Translations under genes and position numbers: made by a program | Shown here: positions 1 to 8,858 of the stretch, piece by piece | Position numbering within the stretch: the stretch's first letter is position 1 | How the letters are laid out: each line of letters begins with the position of its first letter | Source of the DNA: JAADEM01 sp965371855 | Lineage (GTDB): Bacteria > Bacteroidota > Bacteroidia > Bacteroidales > Marinilabiliaceae | Assembly (NCBI GenBank): GCA_965371855.1 | Contig: CBDUZZ010000019.1 | Location: 1-63,667 of the forward strand | Length of the DNA stretch: 63,667 bases | Direction: 5' to 3' | Notes under the pieces: model-generated | Told to the model about the DNA's origin: nothing | The model's input: only the letters and a program-made list of their open reading frames with translations | Databases searched by the model: none

Positions 1-36
1 AGAAAGAAATCTTTAGCTTCCATAATACACATATTT

Positions 37-122
37 AATACCGTGAAAGATAATAATTACAAGTGAACTATTAACATCCCTTTCATCAAACCGTATCCAA
101 AAGAAAAATCGAGGCTGTGAAG
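37..122. repeat. Dispersed extragenic repeat, partial copy A
   Basis: This stretch shares the run 'aagataataattacaag' followed by a 'ttcatcaaacc' segment with two longer copies at about 1833-2035 and 2715-2920. It lies just beyond the 3' end of the AbgT gene. It is shorter than the other copies and has no open frame. Its origin is unknown. Confidence 0.6.
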
Positions 123-129
123 TTTTCCT

Positions 130-1668
130 TTAATTGGGTAGTGTATAATGAATTCCTGCACCCGGGCCAAGCGGTATACCCAAAACCAGCCATACAACTA
201 AAAGCAAAATCCATAAGATCAGAAAAGCAATGGAATAGGGGATCATGGCAGCAATTATAGTTCCTATACCTGCTTTTGGATCATATCTCTGAACATAAGC
301 AATTATCAGAGCAAAAAAACTCATCATAGGAGAGATCACATTGGTAACACTATCGCCGATACGATACACAACCTGAGACAATTCCGGCGAATAACCCATG
401 ATCATAAACATAGGAATAAAAATCGGTGCAAGAATAGCCCATTTGGCTGACGCACTTCCCATCAGCATATTGATGGCGGCAGCAAGCAGGATGAAAAGAA
501 TCATCATAGGAATAAGTCCAATGTCAGCAGACATCAGGAGATTGGCACCCTTAACAGCCATAATTATTCCAAGATTGCTCCACTTGAAATAAGCTACAAA
601 CTGAGCTGCAAAAAATACAAGAACGAGGTAAGTAGTCAGTGTTTTCATGGAGGTGGCCATACCTTTCATAACATCCGCATCATTTTTAAAGACCCCCGTG
701 GTAAAACCATATGCGAGGCCCAATGCACTTGTAACAATAAACAATATAGCGACCACTCCACGGATTAGTGGTGAACTGAGTAGTCCTCCATCACTTCCCC
801 TGAAGAAACCATCTTCAGGAATGATTCCGATAAGGGTTATGATCATGATGGCTATCAGAGTGAGCAAAGTAATAAGTAACCCTTTTTTCTCTTTTTTTGA
901 AAGTTTATCGAAGGAACTGTCTTTTTCTTCAGTCTCACCAGTATATTTACCCAGCCTTGGTTCAACCACTCTTTCGGTGATAAATGTGCCTGTAATGGCA
1001 ATGACAAAGGTAGATGCCACCATGAAGAAGTAATTGGCAGTAGGATTTACTTCATATGAAGGATCAAGAATTCTGGCTGCTTCCTGAGATAATCCGGCCA
1101 GCAATGGGTCAACTGTCCCTAAAACTAAATTGGCACTGTATCCACCTGATACACCTGCAAAAGCTGCTGCCATACCCGCCACAGGGTGTCTGCCCACAGC
1201 CAGAAAAATCATACCGGCAAGCGGTATTAGCAAAACATATCCAACAGACGATGCAACATTCGATAATATACCGGTAAAAACAATTACAAACGTCAGCAGA
1301 TGCCTTGGAGAATTCAATACCAGTAGCCGAATAACAGCATTTATCAGTCCGCTCTGTTCAGCAATCCCGATACCGAGCATGGCTACCAGCACAATTCCCA
1401 GGGGAGCAAAACCGGTAAAATTATCCACCATTTCAAGCAGAACACGGTAAATACCATCATGGGATAAAAGATTAACCGGTCTGACAATTTCTTTGGTTCC
1501 CGGATGAATAACTTCCCATCCCAATGCATGGCCTATGGCTGACATTACCAATACAGTTAGGGCAAATAATGCAAAAAGTGTGGCCGGATGGGGTAACGCA
1601 TTACCAACTCGTTCTGTCCAATTCAACATCCGCTGAAAGATACCTGAACTCTTCTTTGATTTACCCAT
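130..1668 (-). CDS. abgT: AbgT-family transporter (p-aminobenzoyl-glutamate type)
   Basis: Predicted inner-membrane secondary transporter of the AbgT family. Known members import p-aminobenzoyl-glutamate (AbgT) or export sulfonamide-type antimetabolites (MtrF, YdaH). The 512 residues match the family length. About a dozen hydrophobic segments are visible, with a hydrophilic N-terminal tail of about 20 residues (KSKKSSG) and a charged cytoplasmic loop near residues 235-260. The conserved GSASAKWAILAPIF segment near residue 405 is typical of the family. The ATG start agrees with the usual family N-terminus. It sits alone between copies of an extragenic repeat and has no visible link to the polysaccharide locus. 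Substrate and direction of transport cannot be read from the sequence. Confidence 0.9.
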   Translation of the reverse strand: MGKSKKSSGIFQRMLNWTERVGNALPHPATLFALFALTVLVMSAIGHALGWEVIHPGTKEIVRPVNLLSHDGIYRVLLEMVDNFTGFAPLGIVLVAMLGIGIAEQSGLINAVIRLLVLNSPRHLLTFVIVFTGILSNVASSVGYVLLIPLAGMIFLAVGRHPVAGMAAAFAGVSGGYSANLVLGTVDPLLAGLSQEAARILDPSYEVNPTANYFFMVASTFVIAITGTFITERVVEPRLGKYTGETEEKDSSFDKLSKKEKKGLLITLLTLIAIMIITLIGIIPEDGFFRGSDGGLLSSPLIRGVVAILFIVTSALGLAYGFTTGVFKNDADVMKGMATSMKTLTTYLVLVFFAAQFVAYFKWSNLGIIMAVKGANLLMSADIGLIPMMILFILLAAAINMLMGSASAKWAILAPIFIPMFMIMGYSPELSQVVYRIGDSVTNVISPMMSFFALIIAYVQRYDPKAGIGTIIAAMIPYSIAFLILWILLLVVWLVLGIPLGPGAGIHYTLPN

Positions 1669-1832
1669 ATTAATATGGTTTTACAAACTGTAAGAAACAA
1701 TAATCCCATCTGCTTATCTGCCGTTTTGCTATGGCAGGCTGACTGGACGGAAAGGTGTACTATTTGTGTGCTGGTTTACATATTCATTTTCCCTTTCATA
1801 TTCAACTTAGCATTTTTTTTAGCATGAAGTTG

Positions 1833-2035
1833 TAGAGTATAACCTGGAAGCCTACCCAATAATTAATAACGTAAAGATAATGATTACAAGTGAATTTTCA
1901 GTACCCCTTCATCAAAGCATGACCCGAAGAAATATTTGTCCCGTTTTACGGAATACTGTGGTGTGAGTTCTGCCAGGAAGAATAAATCTTTTTTCAGGCG
2001 GTATATCTCTGAAAGGCTTTTAGTATATCGGCAAC
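1833..2035. repeat. Dispersed extragenic repeat, copy B
   Basis: This copy fills most of the 391-base gap between the AbgT and DUF2459 genes. In the same order as copy C (2715-2920) it shows an AGAGT..CCTG..AGCCTAC segment, an AATTAATAA..GTAAAGATAAT segment, 'attacaagt', a CTTCATCAAA segment, a TGGTGTGAG segment, and an AATAAATCTTT tail. I see no open reading frame or strong hairpin. It may be a decayed mobile or regulatory element. Confidence 0.65.
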
Positions 2036-2059
2036 CTAATCGACTAGCAAACGTTTTTA

Positions 2060-2707
2060 TTATTCATATTTATTAATCAGGCCAAAATCAAAAGGAGTCC
2101 AAAGACATGATTTTAAATCACTTTCTTTAAATGCGTTATTAACCCAAGTGTTACAAGTTTTAAAGCAAGAAAAACTTCCGTTAGCCTTGTAGAAATCGTC
2201 ATTTACTGAATATCCGCCATTAGCAATAATAATTTTATTTCCATATTCATCCTTTTTAAATGATTTTGATATGTATTGATTTAATTTTTTCAATTCAGAT
2301 TTACTTATAATTACCTTAGTCCATGAATCTTTAGCTTGCTTGGATCTGGTCAAATGAATTAATGTTGAGCTTTTTAAAAACAATGCTTTAAAAGCATTTT
2401 TAAAAGTTAAATCACACCAAGTTGGAGTATTCAAATAGAAATTTTCGTCTCCCCATCCAAATGAAAAATATTTTTCATCTGGATTAAACTCAATATCTTC
2501 TTTGAGTTCAATACTGAGGTCATCAATAGGTATTATAATTGTAAGATGCACACCATTAGTACTTAGATATATTTCCTTTTTATTCTCAACAATTAATTCT
2601 GTTCTATTAATAGTAACGAAGGTCAGCAGTATTGATATAATTAGATAACTAATTGGTACGAAAAGAAAATAAATAAACCATTTTAGTATTTTTCGAAGTA
2701 CTTTCAT
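2060..2707 (-). CDS. DUF2459 family membrane-anchored protein
   Basis: 215 residues with one N-terminal membrane segment (about residues 8-30). The remainder, probably periplasmic, carries the hallmarks of DUF2459 (TIGR02117). These are NGVHLTIIIP near residue 55, FGWGDENFYLNTP near residue 85, and a C-terminal GGYSVNDDFYKANGSFSCF block followed by TCNTWVNNAF with a conserved Cys-Asn. The biochemical function of the family is unknown. The conserved His and Cys suggest an enzyme, but that is inference. The gene stands alone between two copies of the same extragenic repeat. The ATG start gives a normal signal-anchor. Confidence 0.8.
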   Translation of the reverse strand: MKVLRKILKWFIYFLFVPISYLIISILLTFVTINRTELIVENKKEIYLSTNGVHLTIIIPIDDLSIELKEDIEFNPDEKYFSFGWGDENFYLNTPTWCDLTFKNAFKALFLKSSTLIHLTRSKQAKDSWTKVIISKSELKKLNQYISKSFKKDEYGNKIIIANGGYSVNDDFYKANGSFSCFKTCNTWVNNAFKESDLKSCLWTPFDFGLINKYE

Positions 2708-2714
2708 TCAATGT

Positions 2715-2920
2715 TAGCGTATAGTAGAGCCTGATAGCCTACTCAATAATTAATAATCGTAAAGATAATAATTACAAGTAAACTGTCAGCAGCTCCTTCA
2801 TCAAACCGCATCCCAAGGAAAAATCTGTCCTGTTTTTACTGGAAGGTGGTGTGAGATTTGCCCGAAAGAAATAAATCTTTATTCAGGTTGGGGTTCTCTG
2901 ATAGGCTATCGTCAGACTAT
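2715..2920. repeat. Dispersed extragenic repeat, copy C
   Basis: Best-preserved partner of copy B (1833-2035), colinear with it over about 200 bases despite scattered changes. It begins a few bases upstream of the DUF2459 start codon, so any promoter of that gene lies within or beside it. Copies B and C therefore bracket the DUF2459 gene in direct orientation. Confidence 0.65.
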
Positions 2921-3003
2921 TTGATTAGGCTTAGTTTTGAAACAATATAAGAGGTTTGTTTCCAATTATTCATTTGTTATTCCAGTTTAAAAATTAATAT
3001 CTG

Positions 3004-3447
3004 CTAACATTTTTCTTTAATCCATTTTTTAAAAATAAAACCAACGACAGCCCCATAAGCCAAAAAGCCGCCAAGAGTATAGATATTCCAGAATAATTGG
3101 TTTTTAGTTGCGACAGATTCGTACATTAAAGGATGAGAAATATCCCAAAGCGAAATAATTAACCAGAGTAGAAAACCAAATAACAAACCTTTAAGAGCAC
3201 CTGAAAAATTCATATACCTTACTAATCTCGAGTATATTAAAGTAAATATAATACCAAAAAAGCCACCAATAACTAATTTGATCCAAAAGAAGTAAAAGGC
3301 ATTGATCTGATCAGGTTCAAACTTACCTTCCGGAACCATTTGTGGGCCATAGACTATCCTTGATGCAATAGCGCCACTTAAAAACAATGCAATGCCCATA
3401 ATAAGACCTGAAATAAAACCTACCAAAAGAACTTTTTTTATTTTCAT
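3004..3447 (-). CDS. Small four-helix membrane protein of unknown function
   Basis: 147 residues with four predicted membrane segments at roughly residues 5-27, 48-70, 82-103 and 122-142, and a basic C-terminus (KKWIKEKC). I recognise no family motif. It lies about 45 bases downstream of the nucleotidyltransferase gene and is probably co-transcribed with it and the lipoprotein gene. The ATG is followed by MKIKK, a normal start for a membrane protein. Confidence 0.65.
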   Translation of the reverse strand: MKIKKVLLVGFISGLIMGIALFLSGAIASRIVYGPQMVPEGKFEPDQINAFYFFWIKLVIGGFFGIIFTLIYSRLVRYMNFSGALKGLLFGFLLWLIISLWDISHPLMYESVATKNQLFWNIYTLGGFLAYGAVVGFIFKKWIKEKC

Positions 3448-3491
3448 TAATTGCTTTTTGTATATGAATCAATCTTTCGTAGTTGTCTTTT

Positions 3492-3842
3492 CTATAATCT
3501 TTCATAAATAAGTTTTAAATCCGGTTTGACATTTTTTAAAATGTGCGGTTTAAAAGAGCTAATAAAACCGATATCAATTTTTCTTTTCACTTCATTTTCC
3601 AATTGATACTGTATTTCAGCAAGATCAAAATAACTAAAACCGTCATCTGTTTTTATCGCAATATCAATATCACTTTTCGGCACATCATCTTCACGTGAAA
3701 AAGAGCCGTAAATCCATGCATTACTGACTTTTGAAAATTGTTTTAGTTTATTCTTAATTTGTTTTGTTATTTTATTTCTATCCAATGTCTTAAATGCTTT
3801 ATATTCAATTTTTTCTTCAGCAACTTTTAATGCTTCTGTCAA
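3492..3842 (-). CDS. MNT-type nucleotidyltransferase-domain protein, start uncertain
   Basis: 116 residues with the minimal nucleotidyltransferase signature: GSFSREDDVPKSDIDIAI (Gly-Ser, then Asp-x-Asp) near residues 47-64. This is the Pol-beta-like fold found in HEPN/MNT toxin-antitoxin pairs and similar small proteins. No HEPN partner is visible beside it. The frame opens with TTG directly after an in-frame TAA. The residues upstream of the MNT domain (LTEALKVAEEKIEYKAF) read like the continuation of the broken VOC protein at 3843-3926. The present N-terminus may therefore be a fusion scar and the original MNT start may be lost. Activity is uncertain. Confidence 0.65.
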   Translation of the reverse strand: MTEALKVAEEKIEYKAFKTLDRNKITKQIKNKLKQFSKVSNAWIYGSFSREDDVPKSDIDIAIKTDDGFSYFDLAEIQYQLENEVKRKIDIGFISSFKPHILKNVKPDLKLIYERL

Positions 3843-3926
3843 TTATTTATACCCAAAATTATCATCCCAATATTTTATTGACTTATTAATATCTTTAACA
3901 GCAATACCTATATGATCAATTTTCAT
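3843..3926 (-). pseudogene. N-terminal stub of a VOC (glyoxalase/epimerase-fold) protein
   Basis: From an ATG at 3926 the minus strand reads 27 codons, starting MKIDHIGIAVKDINKSI and ending DDNFGYK, then TAA. The HIGIAVKD block with its metal-binding His is the classic start of VOC-fold proteins such as methylmalonyl-CoA epimerase. In relatives a Gln commonly follows the Gly-Tyr-Lys, so TAA could be a CAA nonsense mutation. The same frame continues into the nucleotidyltransferase ORF. The stub starts six bases after the lipoprotein gene stop, so it was probably part of that operon. Confidence 0.6.
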
Positions 3927-3932
3927 AGATTC

Positions 3933-4808
3933 TCATTCATTATCAGACACTGTTTCTTCATTCTTAGCAGATTCCCCTGTCAATTCAGTTTTACTTCCAT
4001 TATTTACAATTACATCAACTACTCTTTGACAAAGCAGAGAAGCTACCATCGCTGAAAACATTTTATTCGGATGTGAATTTGTTGGCGATGCAGCATACTC
4101 ATCTTTCAAATATAGACCCCCTTCTGTTTCAAGCTCGTAAAAATCCCAAAGATAGATATTGTCACCCGGCTCATCCCACTCCTGCTTAACCCATGTGAAG
4201 AACTCACGGGCACGTTCAGCCCTCTCTTGTTCATTCGCTTTTACTGTCAATGCAGCACCTGTCCAAACAATAAACTTAGTATCAGGGTATTCAAGCAACT
4301 TATTCTTTAAAGCACTGTACTGGAGTTTATAATTTGCCAATGTTTTTACATTAGAATCAATATCAGGTTTCCCGTCTTCCTTAATGCTACTCACAGGATA
4401 ACAGTGTTTAAATATAATCACATCCCAAAGAGGTGTTAAGGTTTTTAAAGTCGGTTCATTCTTATACGAGGACTTATCTCCATGCTTAACCCAAATATTA
4501 TAATAATCATAGGGGTAGTTATTCCATCCATATCCTAAATATCTATATCTTCTACTTTGTGGGAAATTAGTTTCCACAAAATTCACATCAGGGTCATGTT
4601 GCTTGTTAAAATTTTCAAACCACTTTTTTACAGCAGGTTTTCCATCACTCATATCACCTTTATAAATATTATTTCCTGTACTGTGGTGTAAGAATAAAAC
4701 ATTAATCTCATTTTCAGACTTCCCTAATTTATCCTTATAGTCATCATGAGAACAACCTGTTACGACGACAAACGTAACAACCATTAATTTTAAAACAATC
4801 TTTTTCAT
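3933..4808 (-). CDS. SGNH-like lipoprotein
   Basis: 291-residue predicted lipoprotein. A signal sequence is followed by a lipobox ending at Cys19 (VVVTGCS), so it is probably exported and lipid-anchored. A block VLFLHHSTGNNIYKG near residues 37-51 replaces the usual GDS block with a Ser in HHSTG. The C-terminal SPTNSHPN segment offers the His of block V. This arrangement resembles SGNH hydrolase or acyltransferase relatives, but catalytic competence is inference. It heads a small operon (VOC stub, nucleotidyltransferase, membrane protein). It is divergent from wza, with about 600 bases of repeat-rich DNA between them. Confidence 0.55.
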   Translation of the reverse strand: MKKIVLKLMVVTFVVVTGCSHDDYKDKLGKSENEINVLFLHHSTGNNIYKGDMSDGKPAVKKWFENFNKQHDPDVNFVETNFPQSRRYRYLGYGWNNYPYDYYNIWVKHGDKSSYKNEPTLKTLTPLWDVIIFKHCYPVSSIKEDGKPDIDSNVKTLANYKLQYSALKNKLLEYPDTKFIVWTGAALTVKANEQERAERAREFFTWVKQEWDEPGDNIYLWDFYELETEGGLYLKDEYAASPTNSHPNKMFSAMVASLLCQRVVDVIVNNGSKTELTGESAKNEETVSDNE

Positions 4809-4904
4809 ATCATTTCATTTAAATTTATAATTAAACCCGACTTATGCAGTAGGAGTTATGAAATAACGAACTATCTGCATTTAGTAAGGGTTAACCCCGA
4901 TTTA

Positions 4905-4992
4905 GAAATACACCATTTTGGTTTTTATCCAAAATGTATGTATTTCTTTATCGCTATGCATTAGGAATATTGGTAATATTTCTAATGCATAG
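4905..4992. repeat. Nested inverted repeats between divergent genes
   Basis: Two hairpins stand side by side. Arms at 4905-4921 and 4929-4946 pair with one bulged base. Arms at 4954-4971 and 4975-4992 pair over 18 bases with a single mismatch and a 3-base loop. Flanking GGGTTAA motifs (about 4889 and 4996) could form an outer stem. The structure lies between the lipoprotein and wza starts, so it is not a simple terminator. A MITE-like remnant or a transcript structure is possible. Confidence 0.65.
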
Positions 4993-5098
4993 TTTGGGTT
5001 AAACTATTATCTACTCTATTTTATATTAACAGATCATTACATAAACACATTAATTTACAATCATTTTTGTCTGCAAAAAAACCATTCATCATTTAATG

Positions 5099-5240
5099 CC
5101 CTCCAGCCGGGCAGGCTCTTACTTTTTTTCTACAGCAAAAAAAAGCAAGCAAAAAAGACCGCCGCTATTGATAAAATAGCTAAAAATCAATACATTACTT
5201 CCCCACTCTTAACCTCCCGTTTACACGGAACAGGCTCTCC
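5099..5240. repeat. Dispersed Bacteroidota-type extragenic sequence
   Basis: This AT/GC-banded block opens with CCAGCCGGGCAGGCTCTTAC, followed by poly-T, poly-A and a GACCGCCGCT motif. I recall similar sequence between genes in other Bacteroidota genomes. It contains no ORF. Together with the hairpins at 4905-4992 it accounts for most of the gap before wza. Confidence 0.4.
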
Positions 5241-5360
5241 AAGAAGGGGAATAAATCAACAAACCATCACATCATCAAATCTCCACATCAGCACATCAAT
5301 TTACAATATAATGAAGAAAAAAATATTTTTTTATTTTTTTTGATAAACTTACATTTTATC

Positions 5361-5393
5361 TTGATTAATATTTATAACAAACGTTTATATTTG
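5361..5393 (+). promoter_or_regulatory. Candidate Bacteroidota sigma promoter for wza-wzc
   Basis: TATATTTG at 5386-5393 matches the TAnnTTTG -7 element of Bacteroidota primary-sigma promoters. TTG at 5361-5363 could serve as the -33 element, though the 22-base spacing is slightly long. It lies about 40 bases upstream of the preferred wza ATG at 5435. This is a consensus match only. Confidence 0.4.
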
Positions 5394-5434
5394 TATAATT
5401 GATTGTTATGCACTATTTTCAAACAAAAAATACT

Positions 5435-6223
5435 ATGAAAAAAAGATTAATATACCTGATATCTACAACCATACTGCTTTTTTCTTCCTGTGCTCCCCTA
5501 AAAAAACAAATTTATCTACAGGGTGAAATATCAAAAGCTCTTGAAGATATTGAAGATGCATACAAACCCGACAAGTCCGATTACCTCATTAAGCCCGGAG
5601 ATAATTTATATATCAATGTTACCAGTCCGGATGCAAGCACAACTGCATTTCTAAATAATGAGACAGAAACATCTGATCGAATATCAAACCCTATGTCTGC
5701 AAGTCTGGCAGGTTACAGAGTAAATATGGATGGCTCAATAGACTATCCTTATGTCGGAAAAATTTATGTGGCAGGTCTTTCTCTGGAAAAGATCAGGGAA
5801 AAAATACAATTAGCAGTAAGTAATTATGTTAAAGAGAGCAGTGTTAATGTAAAACTACTTAATGACAACATTACTATACTTGGCCAAGTGAGTGATCCCG
5901 GAAGATTCCTCCTCTATGGGGAAGAGGTAAATATTCTGGATGCATTAAGTATGGCAGGGGATATGACAGACTTTGCCAATCGCAAAACGGTGAGATTAAT
6001 ACGTAAAGACGGAGATACTCCTCAAATGATTGTAATCAATACTCTTGACGACAATATTATGTTTTCACCATATTTCTATTTGAAATCCGGAGATATAATA
6101 TATGTTGAACCAAGTCGTCTGAAATCGTGGCAACTGACTGCGATCCCTCTGGGACTCTCTTTAACGATCCTTAATACTGCCATTTTATTATATACATTTT
6201 ACATTACACAATTTGATCAATAA
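5435..6223 (+). CDS. wza: Polysaccharide export outer-membrane lipoprotein (Wza/OPX family)
   Basis: Outer-membrane polysaccharide export protein that forms the exit channel for capsule or exopolysaccharide. I chose the ATG at 5435 because it gives a clean lipoprotein signal (MKKRLIYLISTTILLFSSC, lipobox Cys19). An upstream in-frame TTG at 5399 would add 12 residues before the signal. The Poly_export domain begins near residue 50 (IKPGDNLYINV). An SLBB domain follows (ILGQVSDPGRFLLYGEE, about residues 148-165). A C-terminal hydrophobic helix (about residues 230-255) corresponds to the membrane-crossing helix of Wza. The gene is followed 59 bases later by wzc, as in Wzx/Wzy-dependent systems. 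Confidence 0.9.
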   Translation: MKKRLIYLISTTILLFSSCAPLKKQIYLQGEISKALEDIEDAYKPDKSDYLIKPGDNLYINVTSPDASTTAFLNNETETSDRISNPMSASLAGYRVNMDGSIDYPYVGKIYVAGLSLEKIREKIQLAVSNYVKESSVNVKLLNDNITILGQVSDPGRFLLYGEEVNILDALSMAGDMTDFANRKTVRLIRKDGDTPQMIVINTLDDNIMFSPYFYLKSGDIIYVEPSRLKSWQLTAIPLGLSLTILNTAILLYTFYITQFDQ

Positions 6224-6282
6224 CAATTAAGAATTTTTTATTGACGATTAACGATTGATAATCTTTATAAATTCCTATTTAT

Positions 6283-8655
6283 ATGACAAAAACACAAAAA
6301 TATATGAATTACAACAGTATTGACAATATAGAAAACATTGAATCACATAACAAGAAAACGTTTGATCTAAAAAAGGCTTTATTGCGGGCATTACAATATT
6401 GGTATTTTATTCCAATCTTTCTTTCTATATCAATTGCAGCGGCAGTTTATGTTTACAAGACGACTACTCCTGAATATCAAATAAGTGCACAACTGTTAAT
6501 TTCTGACGACGACGATAGCAGAGCATCCATAGGCTCAGATGATGGAGCATATAGTGGCGTAACTTTAGGTACTCAAAACAAGGTAGAGAATCAACTTATT
6601 ATACTTAAATCTACCAACCAGATAGTGAAAACACTAAAGCAACTTGATTTTTCGGTTTCATACTACCAAAAAGGCTTATTTCTAACAAATGAGATCTACA
6701 ATAAAACTCCTATTGAAGTAATTCCTGATACATCTGAATTCCGGTTACCGTATAATACATTTTGCATTGAGTTTATAAATCAAAACGAATTCTATTTAAC
6801 AATTGATGAAAATAAAAAATATAAGAAAATAGGAAAACTATTTGAAAAAATCACAGAACCCGGCTTTTCGTTTACTATTCAACCGGTTGAAAAAAAAATA
6901 AAAAACAAAAGCTATGTAAATAATACCTATTGTTTTAAGTTTAACACCCTTAATAGCCTTGTCAATAGATACAAAAGAAAAATCAAAATTCAATCATTAG
7001 GTCGTTCATCTATATATGAGATATCAATTACAGAAAACAGTATTCAAAAAGGTATAGACTTCCTAAATATACTGACTCAGAATTCTGTTAATTACACACT
7101 TGAGAAGAAAAACCAAATCGCAAACAACACCATTCAATTTATTGACAATCAACTCATAGGTGTTACAGACTCATTGGCAAATGCAAAAAAAGTATTACAG
7201 AATTTCCGTTCACGTAATGAAGTGGTGGACGTAAGTATGCAGGGACAAATGATAAGTCAACAGTCACAAGACCTGGAAAGTCAAAGGCATGAAATTGCAC
7301 AAGAATTGGATTACTACAATTACTTGTTAGATTATGTACAAAATAAAAGGGGCAATGAAGAAACCCTAACACCTCCATCTTCGCAAAACGTTACCGATCC
7401 TCTCCTGTCGCAACTTATTGGTGAGTTATCATCATTAAATGCCGAAAAAGCAAGTCTTCTGTTTAATTCAAGCTCTGAGAACCCAAATGTTACACGGATT
7501 AACAGAAGAATTCAATCAATAAAAAACTCCATTGTTGAAAACACAAAAAACCTAATAACCACAACTCAAAGATCACTAAATGATATAGATAAGCGTTTAA
7601 TGAAACTCAGTTATGAGATACGGAAATTACCCCAAAAAGAACAGATGCTGTCTGACATTCAAAAGAAATTTGAGACAAGCGATGAGATACACACACATCT
7701 TTTGGAACGCCGTTATAATGCTGAACTGGCCAAAGCTGCCAATATGCCGGATAATGAAATAATAGAATATGCAGGGGCTGTTGGCAAAGTAAAACCCAAT
7801 ACATTACACATCATCTTCATTGTTGTTTTACTTGGGATAGGTTTCCCATCTGTCATCATTTTCCTTATTATTTTCCTAAATGAAAAAATACAAGATAAAG
7901 ATGATCTTGAAGGTATACAATACCCGGTTATTGGAACTGTTCCTCAACAAAAAAACAAAAAGAAAGGTCTTGAAATAATAAATAATCCGCATTCTGCCAT
8001 AGCAGAAACATATCGCACCATTCGTACTTCTTTGGAATTTTATTCTACAGAGGATAATTGCAAGACAATTCTTGTCACATCATCTATTCCGAATGAAGGA
8101 AAATCCTTTACTGCATCCAACTTGGCAATCTCTTATGCTCAGCTAGGGAAAAAAACTATTATAATTGGTTTTGATATGCGTAAACCAACGCTACATCAAA
8201 TATTAAATCTAAAAAGCAACAATAAAGGATTAAGCAGATTCCTAATAAACAATAAAGAAAATAACAGAAACGGATTAATTGAACGGTCAAAAGTACCAAA
8301 CCTTGATGTTGTCTTTGCCGGTGATGTTCCACCTAATCCGGTTGAGCTTATTGCAGGAGAAAAAACCCAACTACTTTTTTCACAGCTCAAACAACTATAT
8401 GATATCATTATCCTCGATACACCTCCTATTGGTCTGGTAACAGATGCCATTATCCTGTCCGCTCATGCAGACGTTAATATTCTGGTTACAAGACACAACG
8501 TTACTCCCCAAAAAACATTAGAAGAGATTTTATTGGATGACAATGTTAAAAAAATGAAAAACCTTAATGTCTTGATTAATGCATTGCCGATGAAAAAGTG
8601 GGGTTACTCTTACAGATATGGATATGGAATAAAAAGTGATTACTATAGTAGTTAG
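6283..8655 (+). CDS. wzc: Wzc-type polysaccharide co-polymerase with tyrosine autokinase domain
   Basis: 790-residue inner-membrane protein that sets chain length and couples polymerisation to export through Wza. An N-terminal Wzz domain lies between membrane segments near residues 40-60 and 508-533, with a long coiled-coil periplasmic region between. The cytoplasmic BY-kinase domain shows Walker A (PNEGKSFTASNLA, about residue 605), Walker A' (FDMRKPTLHQ, about residue 630) and Walker B (IIILDTPPIG, about residue 708). A tyrosine-rich tail (YSYRYGYGIKSDYYSS) is the expected autophosphorylation cluster. Kinase and Wzz parts are fused in one chain, as in Gram-negative Wzc. Regulation by a phosphatase is expected, but none is encoded in this window. 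Confidence 0.93.
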   Translation: MTKTQKYMNYNSIDNIENIESHNKKTFDLKKALLRALQYWYFIPIFLSISIAAAVYVYKTTTPEYQISAQLLISDDDDSRASIGSDDGAYSGVTLGTQNKVENQLIILKSTNQIVKTLKQLDFSVSYYQKGLFLTNEIYNKTPIEVIPDTSEFRLPYNTFCIEFINQNEFYLTIDENKKYKKIGKLFEKITEPGFSFTIQPVEKKIKNKSYVNNTYCFKFNTLNSLVNRYKRKIKIQSLGRSSIYEISITENSIQKGIDFLNILTQNSVNYTLEKKNQIANNTIQFIDNQLIGVTDSLANAKKVLQNFRSRNEVVDVSMQGQMISQQSQDLESQRHEIAQELDYYNYLLDYVQNKRGNEETLTPPSSQNVTDPLLSQLIGELSSLNAEKASLLFNSSSENPNVTRINRRIQSIKNSIVENTKNLITTTQRSLNDIDKRLMKLSYEIRKLPQKEQMLSDIQKKFETSDEIHTHLLERRYNAELAKAANMPDNEIIEYAGAVGKVKPNTLHIIFIVVLLGIGFPSVIIFLIIFLNEKIQDKDDLEGIQYPVIGTVPQQKNKKKGLEIINNPHSAIAETYRTIRTSLEFYSTEDNCKTILVTSSIPNEGKSFTASNLAISYAQLGKKTIIIGFDMRKPTLHQILNLKSNNKGLSRFLINNKENNRNGLIERSKVPNLDVVFAGDVPPNPVELIAGEKTQLLFSQLKQLYDIIILDTPPIGLVTDAIILSAHADVNILVTRHNVTPQKTLEEILLDDNVKKMKNLNVLINALPMKKWGYSYRYGYGIKSDYYSS

Positions 8656-8727
8656 GAATTAGAGCATTATGAAAAATTCTGAGTTTTTATACTTTCTTCT
8701 GCCTTTTACGGAACACTTCATCCCCAA

Positions 8728-8858
8728 GAGGGTGTCCAAAAAGTCGTCATTCCGAGCGGAGCGAAGGAATCTCACAAAACAAAGCTACTGTAATTCAACA
8801 GATTGCTTCTTCGTTCCTCATCGCAATGACGTCAAGTTTTATCTTTTTGGACACCCTC
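8728..8858. repeat. 131-bp dispersed palindromic element (TIR type 1)
   Basis: The element has perfect 16-bp terminal inverted repeats (gagggtgtccaaaaag at 8728-8743, complement at 8843-8858). They enclose a core built from 'cgtcattccgag', 'gaaggaatct', 'agattgcttc' and 'atcgcaatgacg'. The core matches copies at about 9100, 11600, 13300, 39500, 49100, 53800 and 60000. It sits between the convergent wzc and dehydratase genes and has no transposase. It looks like a non-autonomous MITE or REP-like unit. Confidence 0.85.
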
